Program-made: the position numbers and the translations under genes
Assembly (NCBI GenBank): GCA_964398355.1
Contig: CAYNMM010000120.1
Location: 1-59,577 of the forward strand
Source of the DNA: WFZT01 sp964398355
GTDB lineage: Bacteria; Hydrothermota; Hydrothermia; B15-G9; WFZT01
Length of the DNA: 59,577 nucleotides
Reading direction: 5' to 3'
Part shown: positions 50,930 through 59,224 of the stretch, piece by piece
Layout: every line of letters starts with the position of its first letter
How positions within the stretch are numbered: position 1 is the first letter of the stretch
The notes under the pieces: model-generated
Seen by the model: the letters and a program-made list of their open reading frames with translations, nothing else
Told to the model about the DNA's origin: nothing
Databases searched by the model: none

Positions 50930-52600
50930 TTAAAATACCCCGAGAATTTCTCCGTCATCTGTAAGGTCAACATTTACCGCTGCCGGAACTTTTGGAAGTC
51001 CGGGCATGGTCATTATATCACCGGTGATGGGAATAACAAATCTTGAACCCGCTGCAAGTCGTACCTCTCTCACATTGATTTTGAAACCTCTGGGACGACC
51101 AAGCAACTTAGGATTGTCCGATAACGAATATTGGGTTTTTGCCATACAAATATACGCATCCTTGAAACCCATCTTCTCGTAGCGGGCAAGTGCTTTCAAT
51201 GCTTTACTTGTAAACTCTACTCCATCAGCCCCATAAATTTCAACAGCGATCTTTTCTATTTTTTCCTTTAAAGGAATATCCAGCTCGTAGATCGGATGGT
51301 AATTACTCCTTTCATCTTTCAGTGCCTCAAGAACTTTACTGGCAAGCTCAAGGCCACCTTCTCCTCCTTTAGCCCACACCTCTGAGAGTGCATATCTTAC
51401 TCCCCTGGATGATAAAAGTTCTTCCAGTTTTGAAATCTCTCCTTCTGTGTCTGTAGGGAATTTATTTATTGCTACAACAGATGGGATACCGAATTTAGAT
51501 ATATTCTCAATGTGTTTTTCGAGATTGGCAAATCCCTTTGCCACCGCCTCAACATTTTCTTCTGTGAGTTTGTCTTTGGGGACTCCGCCATGGAATTTCA
51601 ACGCTCTAATAGAGGCAACGATAACGGTCACATCCGGCGAAAATCCTCCAATTCTTGAAACTATATTGAGGAATTTTTCTGCACCGAGGTCTGCTCCAAA
51701 ACCTGCCTCAGTAACTGTAATATCTGCAAGTTTGAGAGAAAGTTTTGTTGCAAGTATGGAATTCGTTCCGTGAGCAATATTACCGAACGGCCCAATATGA
51801 ACAAAAGCAGGGGTATTCTCTATGGTTTGTACAAGATTTGGCTTTAAGGCATCACGCAGGAGGGCTGCCATAGCACCATTGGCTTTAATATCTTTTGCAG
51901 TAATAGGTTCTCTTTTCCTTGTGTAAGCTGCAATAATATTTCCAAGTCTTTCTTTCAAATCCCTATAATTCAGGGAAAGTCCCAGAATAGCCATTATTTC
52001 AGAAGCAGGTGTGATATCGAATCCATCTTCTCGAGGAAAACCGTTAGATACGCCTCCTAATCCCACAATTATGCTCCTTAGTGCTCTATCATTCATATCA
52101 ATGGCTCTTCTCCAGGCAATACGTCTCACATCAATACCGAGTTCATTACCTTGATGGACATGATTATCGATCATGGCAGAAAGAAGGTTGTGAGCGGAAT
52201 TCACTGCATGGAAATCACCTGTAAAGTGCAGGTTTATGTCTTCCATTGGTAATACCTGGGAATAACCACCACCTGCAGCGCCACCCTTTATTCCAAAAAC
52301 AGGTCCCAGAGAAGGTTCTCTCAGTGTCACTATTGATTTATGGCCAAGCCTGTTTAGTGCCATACTCAAACCTATCGATGTGGTCGTCTTCCCTTCTCCT
52401 GCGGGTGTAGGGTTTATAGCAGTTACCAGGATCAGCTTCCCCTCCGTTTTCCCCTTGAGTTTGTCGAAAATTTTCAGATTTATTTTTGCCTTGTATTTTC
52501 CATAAAGTTCAAGATACTCTTCAGATATTCCTGCCTTTTCGGCAATGTTCCTGATATCTTCTAATTTTGCTTCATGGGCAATCTCGATATCCGATTTCAT
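50930..52600 (-). CDS. fhs: Formate-tetrahydrofolate ligase Fhs
   Basis: This 556-residue enzyme joins formate to tetrahydrofolate with ATP, giving 10-formyl-THF. The P-loop PTPAGEGKTTTSIGL near residue 65 and the blocks REPSLGPVFGIKGGAAGGGYSQV (read in two parts) and FTGDFHAVNSAHNLL are diagnostic. AAGGAGG and a promoter precede it. The product feeds PurN. In this context it may also assimilate formate, but the rest of a Wood-Ljungdahl branch is not visible here. Confidence 0.96.
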   Translation of the reverse strand: MKSDIEIAHEAKLEDIRNIAEKAGISEEYLELYGKYKAKINLKIFDKLKGKTEGKLILVTAINPTPAGEGKTTTSIGLSMALNRLGHKSIVTLREPSLGPVFGIKGGAAGGGYSQVLPMEDINLHFTGDFHAVNSAHNLLSAMIDNHVHQGNELGIDVRRIAWRRAIDMNDRALRSIIVGLGGVSNGFPREDGFDITPASEIMAILGLSLNYRDLKERLGNIIAAYTRKREPITAKDIKANGAMAALLRDALKPNLVQTIENTPAFVHIGPFGNIAHGTNSILATKLSLKLADITVTEAGFGADLGAEKFLNIVSRIGGFSPDVTVIVASIRALKFHGGVPKDKLTEENVEAVAKGFANLEKHIENISKFGIPSVVAINKFPTDTEGEISKLEELLSSRGVRYALSEVWAKGGEGGLELASKVLEALKDERSNYHPIYELDIPLKEKIEKIAVEIYGADGVEFTSKALKALARYEKMGFKDAYICMAKTQYSLSDNPKLLGRPRGFKINVREVRLAAGSRFVIPITGDIMTMPGLPKVPAAVNVDLTDDGEILGVF

Positions 52601-52629
52601 AGAGCGCCTCCTTCAGGTTATTCAAAAAA

Positions 52630-52658
52630 AATATAAGGGAAAAATTGAATAATGTAAA
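52630..52658 (-). promoter_or_regulatory. Promoter of fhs
   Basis: TTTACA (52653-52658, minus strand) and TATATT (52630-52635) are 17 bases apart. The leader of about 24 bases carries AAGGAGG six bases before the ATG. Confidence 0.65.
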
Positions 52659-52837
52659 TTTTTATGCAAATTCCGTATTCAATTTCCCCCTGGAGTAAAG
52701 TGCATCGGTAAGAACCTAAGATAAAATTCCATTCTTTATACCAACCTCAACCGTGGCAGATTTATATATGAATGTGACCTTCTTAAGCTTGATAATTGCT
52801 TCTTCCAGCTTTAATTTATCACCATGAGGTGATTGAA

Positions 52838-53251
52838 ATGGCTAACAAGCTTGTGGAGGTTGAGGTTTATCAAATTCTAATAGATGAGTCTGTTAAAGCA
52901 CCTGTAGTGGTACTTAAGGAGAAAGGTGGGGACCGTATATTACCCATCTGGATTGGCCAGGCAGAAGCAGTTTCGATCGCTTATGCTCTTGAAGAAATAG
53001 CAACAGAAAGACCTCTTACTCACGATCTAATTAAACTCATTATTGATGGATTTGGGGCAAGACTGGAAAAAGTCGTTATTAATGATCTGAAAGAAAACAC
53101 ATATTTTGCAAGGTTAGTTTTCAAAATTGATTCAACAATTATAAGTATTGATGCGAGACCCTCTGATTCAATTGCAATTGCATTGAGAACAAAATCACCC
53201 ATATTCGTTTCCGAAAAGGTTATGAAAGAGGGGGGAGCAACAGAGCAATAG
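52838..53251 (+). CDS. Bifunctional nuclease domain protein (BFN/DUF151)
   Basis: This 137-residue protein matches the DUF151/BFN family in VEVEVYQILIDES, VVLKEKGGDRILPIWIGQAEA and IDARPSDSIAIALR. Some members degrade DNA and RNA, but the bacterial role is poorly defined. I choose the ATG at 52838 because GAGGTGATT lies just upstream. The longer frame starting at 52796 has no site. It is divergent from fhs, sharing a 237-base regulatory region. Confidence 0.85.
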   Translation: MANKLVEVEVYQILIDESVKAPVVVLKEKGGDRILPIWIGQAEAVSIAYALEEIATERPLTHDLIKLIIDGFGARLEKVVINDLKENTYFARLVFKIDSTIISIDARPSDSIAIALRTKSPIFVSEKVMKEGGATEQ

Positions 53252-53515
53252 CTGATAATGTTCGAAAAAAATATTTTACTGAGATTACTTCCTCTCTCAT
53301 TTTGTGGAAGAGTTCTCTTTATTTTTCCTCTTGCTTGCGAGTAGATCCACCCACAGTTTCCTCTCATGAGGTGGGAAGAGATTATATTCAATTTACTCTC
53401 CTGCTTTGCGGGAGAAGAGGTTAAAAAAAACATTCATCCCCTTTCTCAAAGCATTTTTTCGATCGGCCTCAGCAATAGCTTGACGTGTTAAAGGCACAGC
53501 CAAATAATTGAAAGT
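53252..53515. repeat. Intergenic region with degenerate repeats (cluster B, inverted)
   Basis: Between the BFN gene and pyrR lie four to five copies of the same degenerate motif as cluster A, on the minus strand. Their central C's are near 53408, 53368, 53337 and 53304, at a pitch of 31-40 bases. Each can form a small hairpin such as CTCTCCTGC/GCGGGAGA. The best copy (53388-53412) matches 5-29 on the plus strand at 23 of 25 positions. No gene is credible here. An open minus-strand frame crosses these repeats and pyrR and is rejected. Confidence 0.55.
53480..53508 (+). promoter_or_regulatory. Promoter giving a leaderless pyrR mRNA
   Basis: TTGACG (53480-53485) and AATAAT (53503-53508) are 17 bases apart. 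Seven bases separate AATAAT from the ATG at 53516, and no ribosome-binding site is present. The -10 match is weaker than for ftsK and dnaX. Confidence 0.6.
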
Positions 53516-54061
53516 ATGGAAAAATTGATGGATTCTGATGAAATCAGAGAGGTCATTGAAAAGACTGCAAGTGAAATAGCTGGAGAGTTTAAGGATTACC
53601 ATAATCTTGGTATTATTGGAATAAAAACACGAGGAGTACCTATTGCAAAAAGACTTTCACGCAAAATAAAAGATCTTGTAGGCTTTGATGTACCTGTCGG
53701 TGAGCTTGATATAACTTTTTACAGAGATGATTTAACTTTAGTTTCAAGTGCCCCTATCGTAAAGGGCACGGATATAAAATTTGACGTCAATGGAAAGAAA
53801 ATAATACTTGTAGATGATGTTCTCTATACGGGTAGAACGGTAAGAAGCGCACTTGACGAGATTCTTGTGGACTTTGGGAGACCGGAAATTATAAGACTCT
53901 TCGTAATTGTCGATAGAGGAAACAATGAGTTACCTATCTGTGCAGATTACATTGGGAAAAAAGTCGTAGTTCCACGTGACAAGATTGTTGATGTTCTTGT
54001 AAAAGAGGTTGACGGTAGAGATGAAGTAGTTATTAGAGGAAAACAGGAGGAATTGCCATGA
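53516..54061 (+). CDS. pyrR: Pyrimidine regulator/uracil phosphoribosyltransferase PyrR
   Basis: This 181-residue protein binds UMP and pyr leader mRNA to attenuate pyrimidine genes and also makes UMP from uracil. The PRPP loop is ILVDDVLYTGRT and the TFYRDDLT segment is typical. No pyr gene follows it; downstream are yjbQ and unrelated genes, with pyrK alone some 40 kb away. It overlaps yjbQ by 4 bases. It is first in a long plus-strand run. Confidence 0.93.
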   Translation: MEKLMDSDEIREVIEKTASEIAGEFKDYHNLGIIGIKTRGVPIAKRLSRKIKDLVGFDVPVGELDITFYRDDLTLVSSAPIVKGTDIKFDVNGKKIILVDDVLYTGRTVRSALDEILVDFGRPEIIRLFVIVDRGNNELPICADYIGKKVVVPRDKIVDVLVKEVDGRDEVVIRGKQEELP

Positions 54062-54456
54062 TCTTTGAAATAAAGATAAGGTCATCCCGCAGAATTGAAA
54101 TGATTGATATAACGCCCCAGGTCCGTGAAATCATCAGGAAATCTGGAGTAAAGGAAGGTATCTGTGTACTTTATGTACCTCACACTACAGCGGCGGTAAC
54201 CATTAATGAGAATGCTGATCCGTCTGTGAGAGTGGACATAGAGAATACGCTCTCGAAACTTGTTCCCTACGGTGCCGGATATGCTCATCTTGAGGGAAAT
54301 GCTGATGCCCATATCAAATCAACAATGGTCGGCCCTTCCGAAAATCTCTTAATCCGAAATGGTGATATTTTACTTGGGACCTGGCAAGGGGTATTCTTTT
54401 GTGAATTTGACGGACCACGTAACAGAAGAATCTATATCAAAATTATGGAAGGCTAA
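54058..54456 (+). CDS. YjbQ-family protein (UPF0047)
   Basis: This 132-residue protein carries VPHTTAAVTINENADPSVR, YAHLEGNADAHIKS and LGTWQGVFFCEFDGPR, the UPF0047 motifs. The family is known as secondary thiamine-phosphate synthase/YjbQ with metal-binding histidines. Its physiological role is uncertain. It overlaps pyrR by 4 bases and meets the next gene in a TAATG stop-start overlap. Confidence 0.9.
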   Translation: MIFEIKIRSSRRIEMIDITPQVREIIRKSGVKEGICVLYVPHTTAAVTINENADPSVRVDIENTLSKLVPYGAGYAHLEGNADAHIKSTMVGPSENLLIRNGDILLGTWQGVFFCEFDGPRNRRIYIKIMEG

Positions 54457-54923
54457 TGACTTACATCGCAAGTGCATGTCTCATAGGACTCTGCACAAGA
54501 TATGATGGAAAAACCAACACAGATAGTTACGTTTTGGAGCTGTTTAAAAAAGGAAAGGTTATCCCCGTTTGTCCGGAGCAGCTTGGTGGATTACCAACTC
54601 CACGAGAGCCTGTAGAGTTCAAAGGGGGAGATGCTGAGAAAGTTTTAAGAGGTGAAGCAAAATTGATAGGTATTCAGTCAGGAGAGGACAAAACAGGCCA
54701 ATTTATAAAAGGGGCAAATGAAGTTCTAAAAATCGCAAAACTTTTAAAAATAGATGCAGCTTTTTTAATGGAAAGAAGTCCATCTTGTGGAAGTACCCTT
54801 GTACATATCAATGGTGAGCTTGTCAAGGGAATCGGGGTAACTGCTTATCTTTTGAAAAAATCTGGAATCAAAATCATACCGAGAGCACCGGAGGGTTTAG
54901 ATTGCCAAGAGATAGATTTGTAA
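54456..54923 (+). CDS. DUF523 protein
   Basis: This 155-residue protein has the family's ASACLIGLCTRYDGK start, VCPEQLGGLPTPREP and ERSPSCGS. Its conserved cysteines (in ACLIGLC, VCPE and SPSCG) could bind a metal or cluster. Function unknown. It overlaps the HARP gene by 22 bases, so that gene's start and RBS lie inside it. Confidence 0.87.
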   Translation: MTYIASACLIGLCTRYDGKTNTDSYVLELFKKGKVIPVCPEQLGGLPTPREPVEFKGGDAEKVLRGEAKLIGIQSGEDKTGQFIKGANEVLKIAKLLKIDAAFLMERSPSCGSTLVHINGELVKGIGVTAYLLKKSGIKIIPRAPEGLDCQEIDL

Positions 54924-55477
54924 TTGATACAAGTGTTTTCACAAATCCAGACACACGGGTTGTTTTTGGGGAATCCACACAGGAAGCCTTTCTAAATTTT
55001 ATCGATCTCGCAAGAAATGTACGAAAAAAAATAGATTTTTATATGCCACCTTCGGTTTACGAGGAGCTTTTACATTTTGTGGAAGAAAATGAACTCCCTG
55101 GAGATGCAGAGCTTGTCATTTATATCAAACCACCCAAGAGATTTGAAGTGATGGTGCCGGGTTTCCTGCTCTATGAGTTAATAGAGGAGCTTAGAGCAAG
55201 GATAGATAAGGGATTGAGGGTGGCAGAGGAAGCCGTCCGTTCCGGTGAAGAAAGTGCAAAAACCATATCAAAACTAAGAAACAAGTACAGAAATGCCGTT
55301 AGAAGTGGCATAATAGATTCCAAGGAGGACGTTGACCTGATTCTCCTTGCTATGGAATTAAATGGTGCACTTGTCACAAGTGATCACGGTATTATCAAAT
55401 GGGCTGAGAAACTTGGGGTTAGAACAGTGAATCCAAAAGCGTTCAAGTCAATCATTGATAAGTACATTAAAAAATAG
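54902..55477 (+). CDS. RNA-free ribonuclease P, HARP type (UPF0278 family)
   Basis: This 191-residue PIN-domain protein matches the Aquifex RNA-free RNase P family (HARP, formerly 'RNA ligase partner'/UPF0278), which trims the 5' leader of pre-tRNA. PIN acidic residues are D9 (FVIDTSVF), D139, D143 and D145 (DSKEDVDLIL) and D161 (TSDHGI). Between them lies a helical, basic segment (about 90-136) that in the family forms the protruding helices. The start is TTG at 54902, set by GGAGGG at 54890-54895, inside the DUF523 gene. The family normally has 190-200 residues. Whether a separate rnpB gene exists cannot be seen here. Confidence 0.9.
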   Translation: MPRDRFVIDTSVFTNPDTRVVFGESTQEAFLNFIDLARNVRKKIDFYMPPSVYEELLHFVEENELPGDAELVIYIKPPKRFEVMVPGFLLYELIEELRARIDKGLRVAEEAVRSGEESAKTISKLRNKYRNAVRSGIIDSKEDVDLILLAMELNGALVTSDHGIIKWAEKLGVRTVNPKAFKSIIDKYIKK

Positions 55478-55487
55478 GAGGTTTTTT

Positions 55488-56930
55488 ATGCCGGAGAAGT
55501 TAATCATTGAGCTTTCAAAAAGGGGAAGGAAGGGATATTCACTACCCCATTATGATGGTGAGAGAAGAGATTTGAAAGAATTAATCCCGGAAAAACTACT
55601 CAGGAAATCTCCTCCGGAATTGCCTGAAGTAACGGAGAATGAAGTTGTAAGACACTTTGTTAGACTTTCCAACATGAATTACAACGTTGATAAGGGTTTT
55701 TATCCTCTTGGTTCATGCACGATGAAATACAATCCCAAAATTAATGAGAAACTGGCGAGACTTGAGGGATTTTTGAATATACACCCTTTACAACCTTCAT
55801 CAACTGTCCAGGGTGCGCTTCGTTTGATGAAAACACTTGAAAATCTTCTTGCAGAAATATCTGGCTTTGATGCAGTAAGTTTACAACCTGCTGCTGGAGC
55901 CCACGGAGAACTCACGAGTATGATGATCGTCAGGAGATACCACGAGAAACAGGGAAATCCGAGAAAATACATCCTCATTCCAGATTCAGCTCATGGCACA
56001 AATCCGGCATCGGTAACAATTTCAGGATATATAGCCAAACAGATCAGGTCCAATGAACATGGAAGGGTTGATATTGAGGACCTGAAGGCAAATTTAAATG
56101 AAGAGGTCGCTGCATTCATGGTGACAAACCCTAACACTCTTGGACTGTTTGAAACAGAAATAATGGAAATTTCGCGTCTGGTACATCAGGTTGGAGGGCT
56201 CATGTATATGGATGGAGCTAATATGAATGCTCTTGTGGGATACATCAGACCGGGTGACCTTGGCTTCGATATCATGCACTTTAATTTACACAAAACCTTC
56301 TCTACACCTCATGGGGGAGGAGGACCGGGATCTGGTCCTATTGGAGTTAAAAAGTCCCTTGAGCCATTCCTTCCTGTTCCAAGAATCGTTGATGAAAACG
56401 GACAGCTCAAACTTTCCTACAATTTTCCTGATTCAATAGGCAAAGTGCACTTTTTCTATGGAAATTTTAATGTATTTATAAAAGCTTTGATTTATATTCT
56501 TATGATGGGCGAGGAAGGATTGAAGAGTGTGGCAGAAAATGCTGTTATCAATGCAAATTATTTGAAATCTCTCCTCCAAGAAGAGTACACACTCCCCTAT
56601 AAAACCCATTGCATGCACGAATTCGTGTTGTCTGGCAAGTTTTTAAGAAAGTACGGAAAGGTAAAAACACTTGATGTTGCAAAGAGATTACTTGACTATG
56701 GATTTCATGCCCCTACAATTTATTTCCCATTAATAGTATCTGAGGCATTGATGATAGAACCTACAGAAACTGAGAGTAAAGAAACTCTTGATAGATTTGC
56801 AGAAACTTTGATAAGGATCAAAAAGGAAGCTATGGAGAATCCTCAGATTTTACATGAAGCACCACACAATACACCGGTCAGGAGATTAAATGAAGTTAAG
56901 GCGGCAAGAGAATTAAAAGTGAGGTGGTGA
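55488..56930 (+). CDS. gcvPB: Glycine dehydrogenase (P-protein) subunit 2, GcvPB
   Basis: This 480-residue PLP enzyme subunit decarboxylates glycine in the glycine cleavage system. FYPLGSCTMKYNPKINE, QPAAGAHGELTSMMIVR and HFNLHKTFSTPHGGGGPG (with the PLP lysine) are the family motifs. I start at the ATG at 55488, preceded by AGGAGG. The longer frame overlaps the HARP gene and lacks support. The split PA/PB form is common in thermophiles. gcvPA, gcvT and gcvH are not in this window. Confidence 0.95.
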   Translation: MPEKLIIELSKRGRKGYSLPHYDGERRDLKELIPEKLLRKSPPELPEVTENEVVRHFVRLSNMNYNVDKGFYPLGSCTMKYNPKINEKLARLEGFLNIHPLQPSSTVQGALRLMKTLENLLAEISGFDAVSLQPAAGAHGELTSMMIVRRYHEKQGNPRKYILIPDSAHGTNPASVTISGYIAKQIRSNEHGRVDIEDLKANLNEEVAAFMVTNPNTLGLFETEIMEISRLVHQVGGLMYMDGANMNALVGYIRPGDLGFDIMHFNLHKTFSTPHGGGGPGSGPIGVKKSLEPFLPVPRIVDENGQLKLSYNFPDSIGKVHFFYGNFNVFIKALIYILMMGEEGLKSVAENAVINANYLKSLLQEEYTLPYKTHCMHEFVLSGKFLRKYGKVKTLDVAKRLLDYGFHAPTIYFPLIVSEALMIEPTETESKETLDRFAETLIRIKKEAMENPQILHEAPHNTPVRRLNEVKAARELKVRW

Positions 56931-56931
56931 G

Positions 56932-57639
56932 ATGAACAATAAGCTCTACAAATTTTTTCTCTGGTTAACTTTTCCTTTTATGATAATTGCTCTTTATGGG
57001 GCATTTATTTACGCACCGAGAGCGAAGTGGCCTGGGGCACACGGGGTAATACTTGGTGAAATTCAGCGAATATTCTATTTTCACGTCCCTCTTGCATGGG
57101 TGATGATGATTGCATTTGCTGTCACTTTTATCTTCAGCATCCTGTATCTTGCAAAGTCAAATATTGAGTATGACATAATAGCAAGTGCATCAGCAGAAAT
57201 CGGCATTGTATTTGCTACACTGGCAATACTCACTGGGTCAATGTGGGCAAAACCCGCATGGGGCACCTACTGGACATGGGATCCAAGATTGACGACTATG
57301 CTTCTTTTATGGTTCATCTTCGTGGGGTACTTCATTTTAAGAGGATTCGTCGAAGAAGACGCGAAAAGAGCAAGACTCTCCGCAATAATAGCGATTATTG
57401 GCTTCCTCGATGTACCTCTTGTCTTTATTTCAGTAAGGTTGTGGAGATCTTTACATCCTGTTGTTATAGAAAGCTCCAGAAAGGGGGTTGCTATTGCGCC
57501 CAGAATGTTACATGCACTCTTATTTTCCTTGCTTACGTTTACAATCCTTTATGCAGTCATGCTTCACCTTCGCGTGCATCTCGGCAAGATTGAGCTTAAA
57601 ATAAAAATGATTAAAAGAAAATTAAACGAGGAGTTTTAA
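56932..57639 (+). CDS. ccmC: Haem exporter/cytochrome c assembly protein CcmC
   Basis: This 235-residue inner-membrane protein has six or so helices. The WGTYWTWDPRL tryptophan-rich motif is at 110-120. Flanking histidines H51 (FHVPL) and H175 (SLHP) fit the CcmC haem site. It delivers haem for c-type cytochromes such as the tetrahaem one at 29.1 kb. The gene starts one base after gcvPB and stops two bases before eno. Other ccm genes are absent here. Confidence 0.92.
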   Translation: MNNKLYKFFLWLTFPFMIIALYGAFIYAPRAKWPGAHGVILGEIQRIFYFHVPLAWVMMIAFAVTFIFSILYLAKSNIEYDIIASASAEIGIVFATLAILTGSMWAKPAWGTYWTWDPRLTTMLLLWFIFVGYFILRGFVEEDAKRARLSAIIAIIGFLDVPLVFISVRLWRSLHPVVIESSRKGVAIAPRMLHALLFSLLTFTILYAVMLHLRVHLGKIELKIKMIKRKLNEEF

Positions 57640-57641
57640 AG

Positions 57642-58919
57642 ATGGCAAAGATTAAGAAAATCAAAGCAAGAGAAGTTCTGGATTCACGAGGGAATCCAAC
57701 TGTTCAGGTAGATTGCTGGCTTGATGATGGCTCTTTTGGGAGAGCCACTGTTCCATCCGGAGCGTCTACGGGAAAACACGAAGCACTGGAATTGAGGGAT
57801 GGCGACAAAAATCGGTATGGTGGTAAGGGAGTCCTGAAAGCAGTTGCTAATGTGAACGAGAAGATAGCTCCTGAGCTTGAAGGAAAGGACGCAATGAATC
57901 AGGTCGCAATTGATGATTTCCTTATTAGTCTTGATGGTACAGAGAACAAGTCCAAACTCGGTGCAAATGCAATTCTTGGTGTTTCAATGGCAGTCCTCAA
58001 AGCTGCAGCAGCGTCATCAAGCCTCCCCCTTTATAGGTACATAGGCGGTGTTAATGCAAAAACGATGCCCGTTCCATTTATGAATGTTATTAACGGCGGA
58101 GTACACGCCGACAACAATCTCGACATCCAGGAATTTATGCTTGTTCCACTTGGGGCACCAAATTTCAGAGAAGCCTTGCGGTATGGTGCAGAAACCTTTC
58201 ACACTCTAAAAAGGATCCTGAAAGAAAAAGGGGAATTTACTGGAGTAGGTGATGAGGGTGGATTTGCTCCAAATTTAAATAGCACAGAAGAGGCGATATC
58301 CCTTCTTGTTGAAGCTATTGAAAAAGCAGGATACACACCGGGCGAAGATATTGCCATAGCGCTGGATTCAGCCGCATCAGAATTTTACAAAGATGGCAAA
58401 TATTTCCTTGAAGGGAAAGAACTGTCATCAAAAGAGCTGGCTGACTACTACGACGATTTATTCCGCAGGTTTCCCATCGTTTCCTTTGAAGATCCCTTTG
58501 CAGAAGACGATTGGGAAGGTTTCAAACTATTCACAGCAAAGCTCGGGGACAAGGTACAGATAGTTGGAGACGACATTTATGTTACCAATGTAAAATTGAT
58601 TTCTCGTGGGATAAAAGAAAAAACGACAAATTCAGTCCTCATAAAGTTAAATCAAATAGGCACGGTGACCGAGACTCTGGAAGCCATTGAATTAACCCAT
58701 AAAGCTGGATTTACAGCGATCATATCACATAGATCAGGTGAAACAGAGGATACAACGATTGCAGATCTCGCTGTCGCTGCGAACACGGGGATGATAAAGA
58801 CTGGCTCTCTATCAAGGTCCGAGAGAATAGCGAAGTACAATAGACTTTTACAGATCGAGGAAGAACTGTCTTATACAGCAGTTTTCCTCGGTAGAAAAGC
58901 CCTTAATCCGAAACAGTGA
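57642..58919 (+). CDS. eno: Enolase
   Basis: This 425-residue glycolytic enzyme converts 2-phosphoglycerate to phosphoenolpyruvate. ASTGKHEALELRDGD, GDEGGFAPNL, SFEDPFAEDDW, GDDIYVTN, KLNQIGTVTET and SHRSGETEDTTIADLAVA (active-site lysine and magnesium ligands) are all intact. It overlaps the next gene by 4 bases. eno followed by an ftsB/divIC-like gene is a common arrangement. Confidence 0.97.
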   Translation: MAKIKKIKAREVLDSRGNPTVQVDCWLDDGSFGRATVPSGASTGKHEALELRDGDKNRYGGKGVLKAVANVNEKIAPELEGKDAMNQVAIDDFLISLDGTENKSKLGANAILGVSMAVLKAAAASSSLPLYRYIGGVNAKTMPVPFMNVINGGVHADNNLDIQEFMLVPLGAPNFREALRYGAETFHTLKRILKEKGEFTGVGDEGGFAPNLNSTEEAISLLVEAIEKAGYTPGEDIAIALDSAASEFYKDGKYFLEGKELSSKELADYYDDLFRRFPIVSFEDPFAEDDWEGFKLFTAKLGDKVQIVGDDIYVTNVKLISRGIKEKTTNSVLIKLNQIGTVTETLEAIELTHKAGFTAIISHRSGETEDTTIADLAVAANTGMIKTGSLSRSERIAKYNRLLQIEEELSYTAVFLGRKALNPKQ

Positions 58920-59224
58920 ATATCAAACAATTCTTCTCAAAAATAAAGGAGATCATTACATTAATCTTGATCATGGGGTTCATGTTTTATACGGCATTCC
59001 AGGCGGAGCGGGTCTTCAAATCATACTTGAATTCCTCGAGACAGTATAAGAGCATGAGAGACTCTCTTATGGTTGCAAGGGTCGAGAGAATCCTTAGATA
59101 TCGCAAATATCAGTACCTTACATCTGCCCAGGGAAAGAAGCACCTGCTTTTAAAGTCTGGATTTGCTCCTGCTGGAAGTAAAATTTATAAAATAAAGAGG
59201 ACTGCGAAAAATGCGAATTTCTGA
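58916..59224 (+). CDS. FtsB/DivIC-like small membrane protein
   Basis: The protein has 102 residues with a membrane helix at about 11-28 and a short helical region (about 30-60), then GFAPAGSKIYKIKR at the end, like the exposed C-terminus of FtsB-type division proteins. The coiled coil is short and has no clear leucine heptad. The start is GTG and overlaps the eno stop (GTGA), with no SD. The call rests on position after eno and overall layout. Confidence 0.6.
   Translation: MNIKQFFSKIKEIITLILIMGFMFYTAFQAERVFKSYLNSSRQYKSMRDSLMVARVERILRYRKYQYLTSAQGKKHLLLKSGFAPAGSKIYKIKRTAKNANF

Noticed and set aside
53252..53515. PyrR-binding attenuator in front of pyrR
   Set aside because: The predicted start of transcription is at the ATG, which leaves no leader. 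No anti-terminator with the PyrR-binding loop consensus was recognised.
53393..53602. 69-codon minus-strand ORF
   Set aside because: It runs across the cluster B repeats, the pyrR promoter and the start of pyrR, and has no RBS or recognisable motif.
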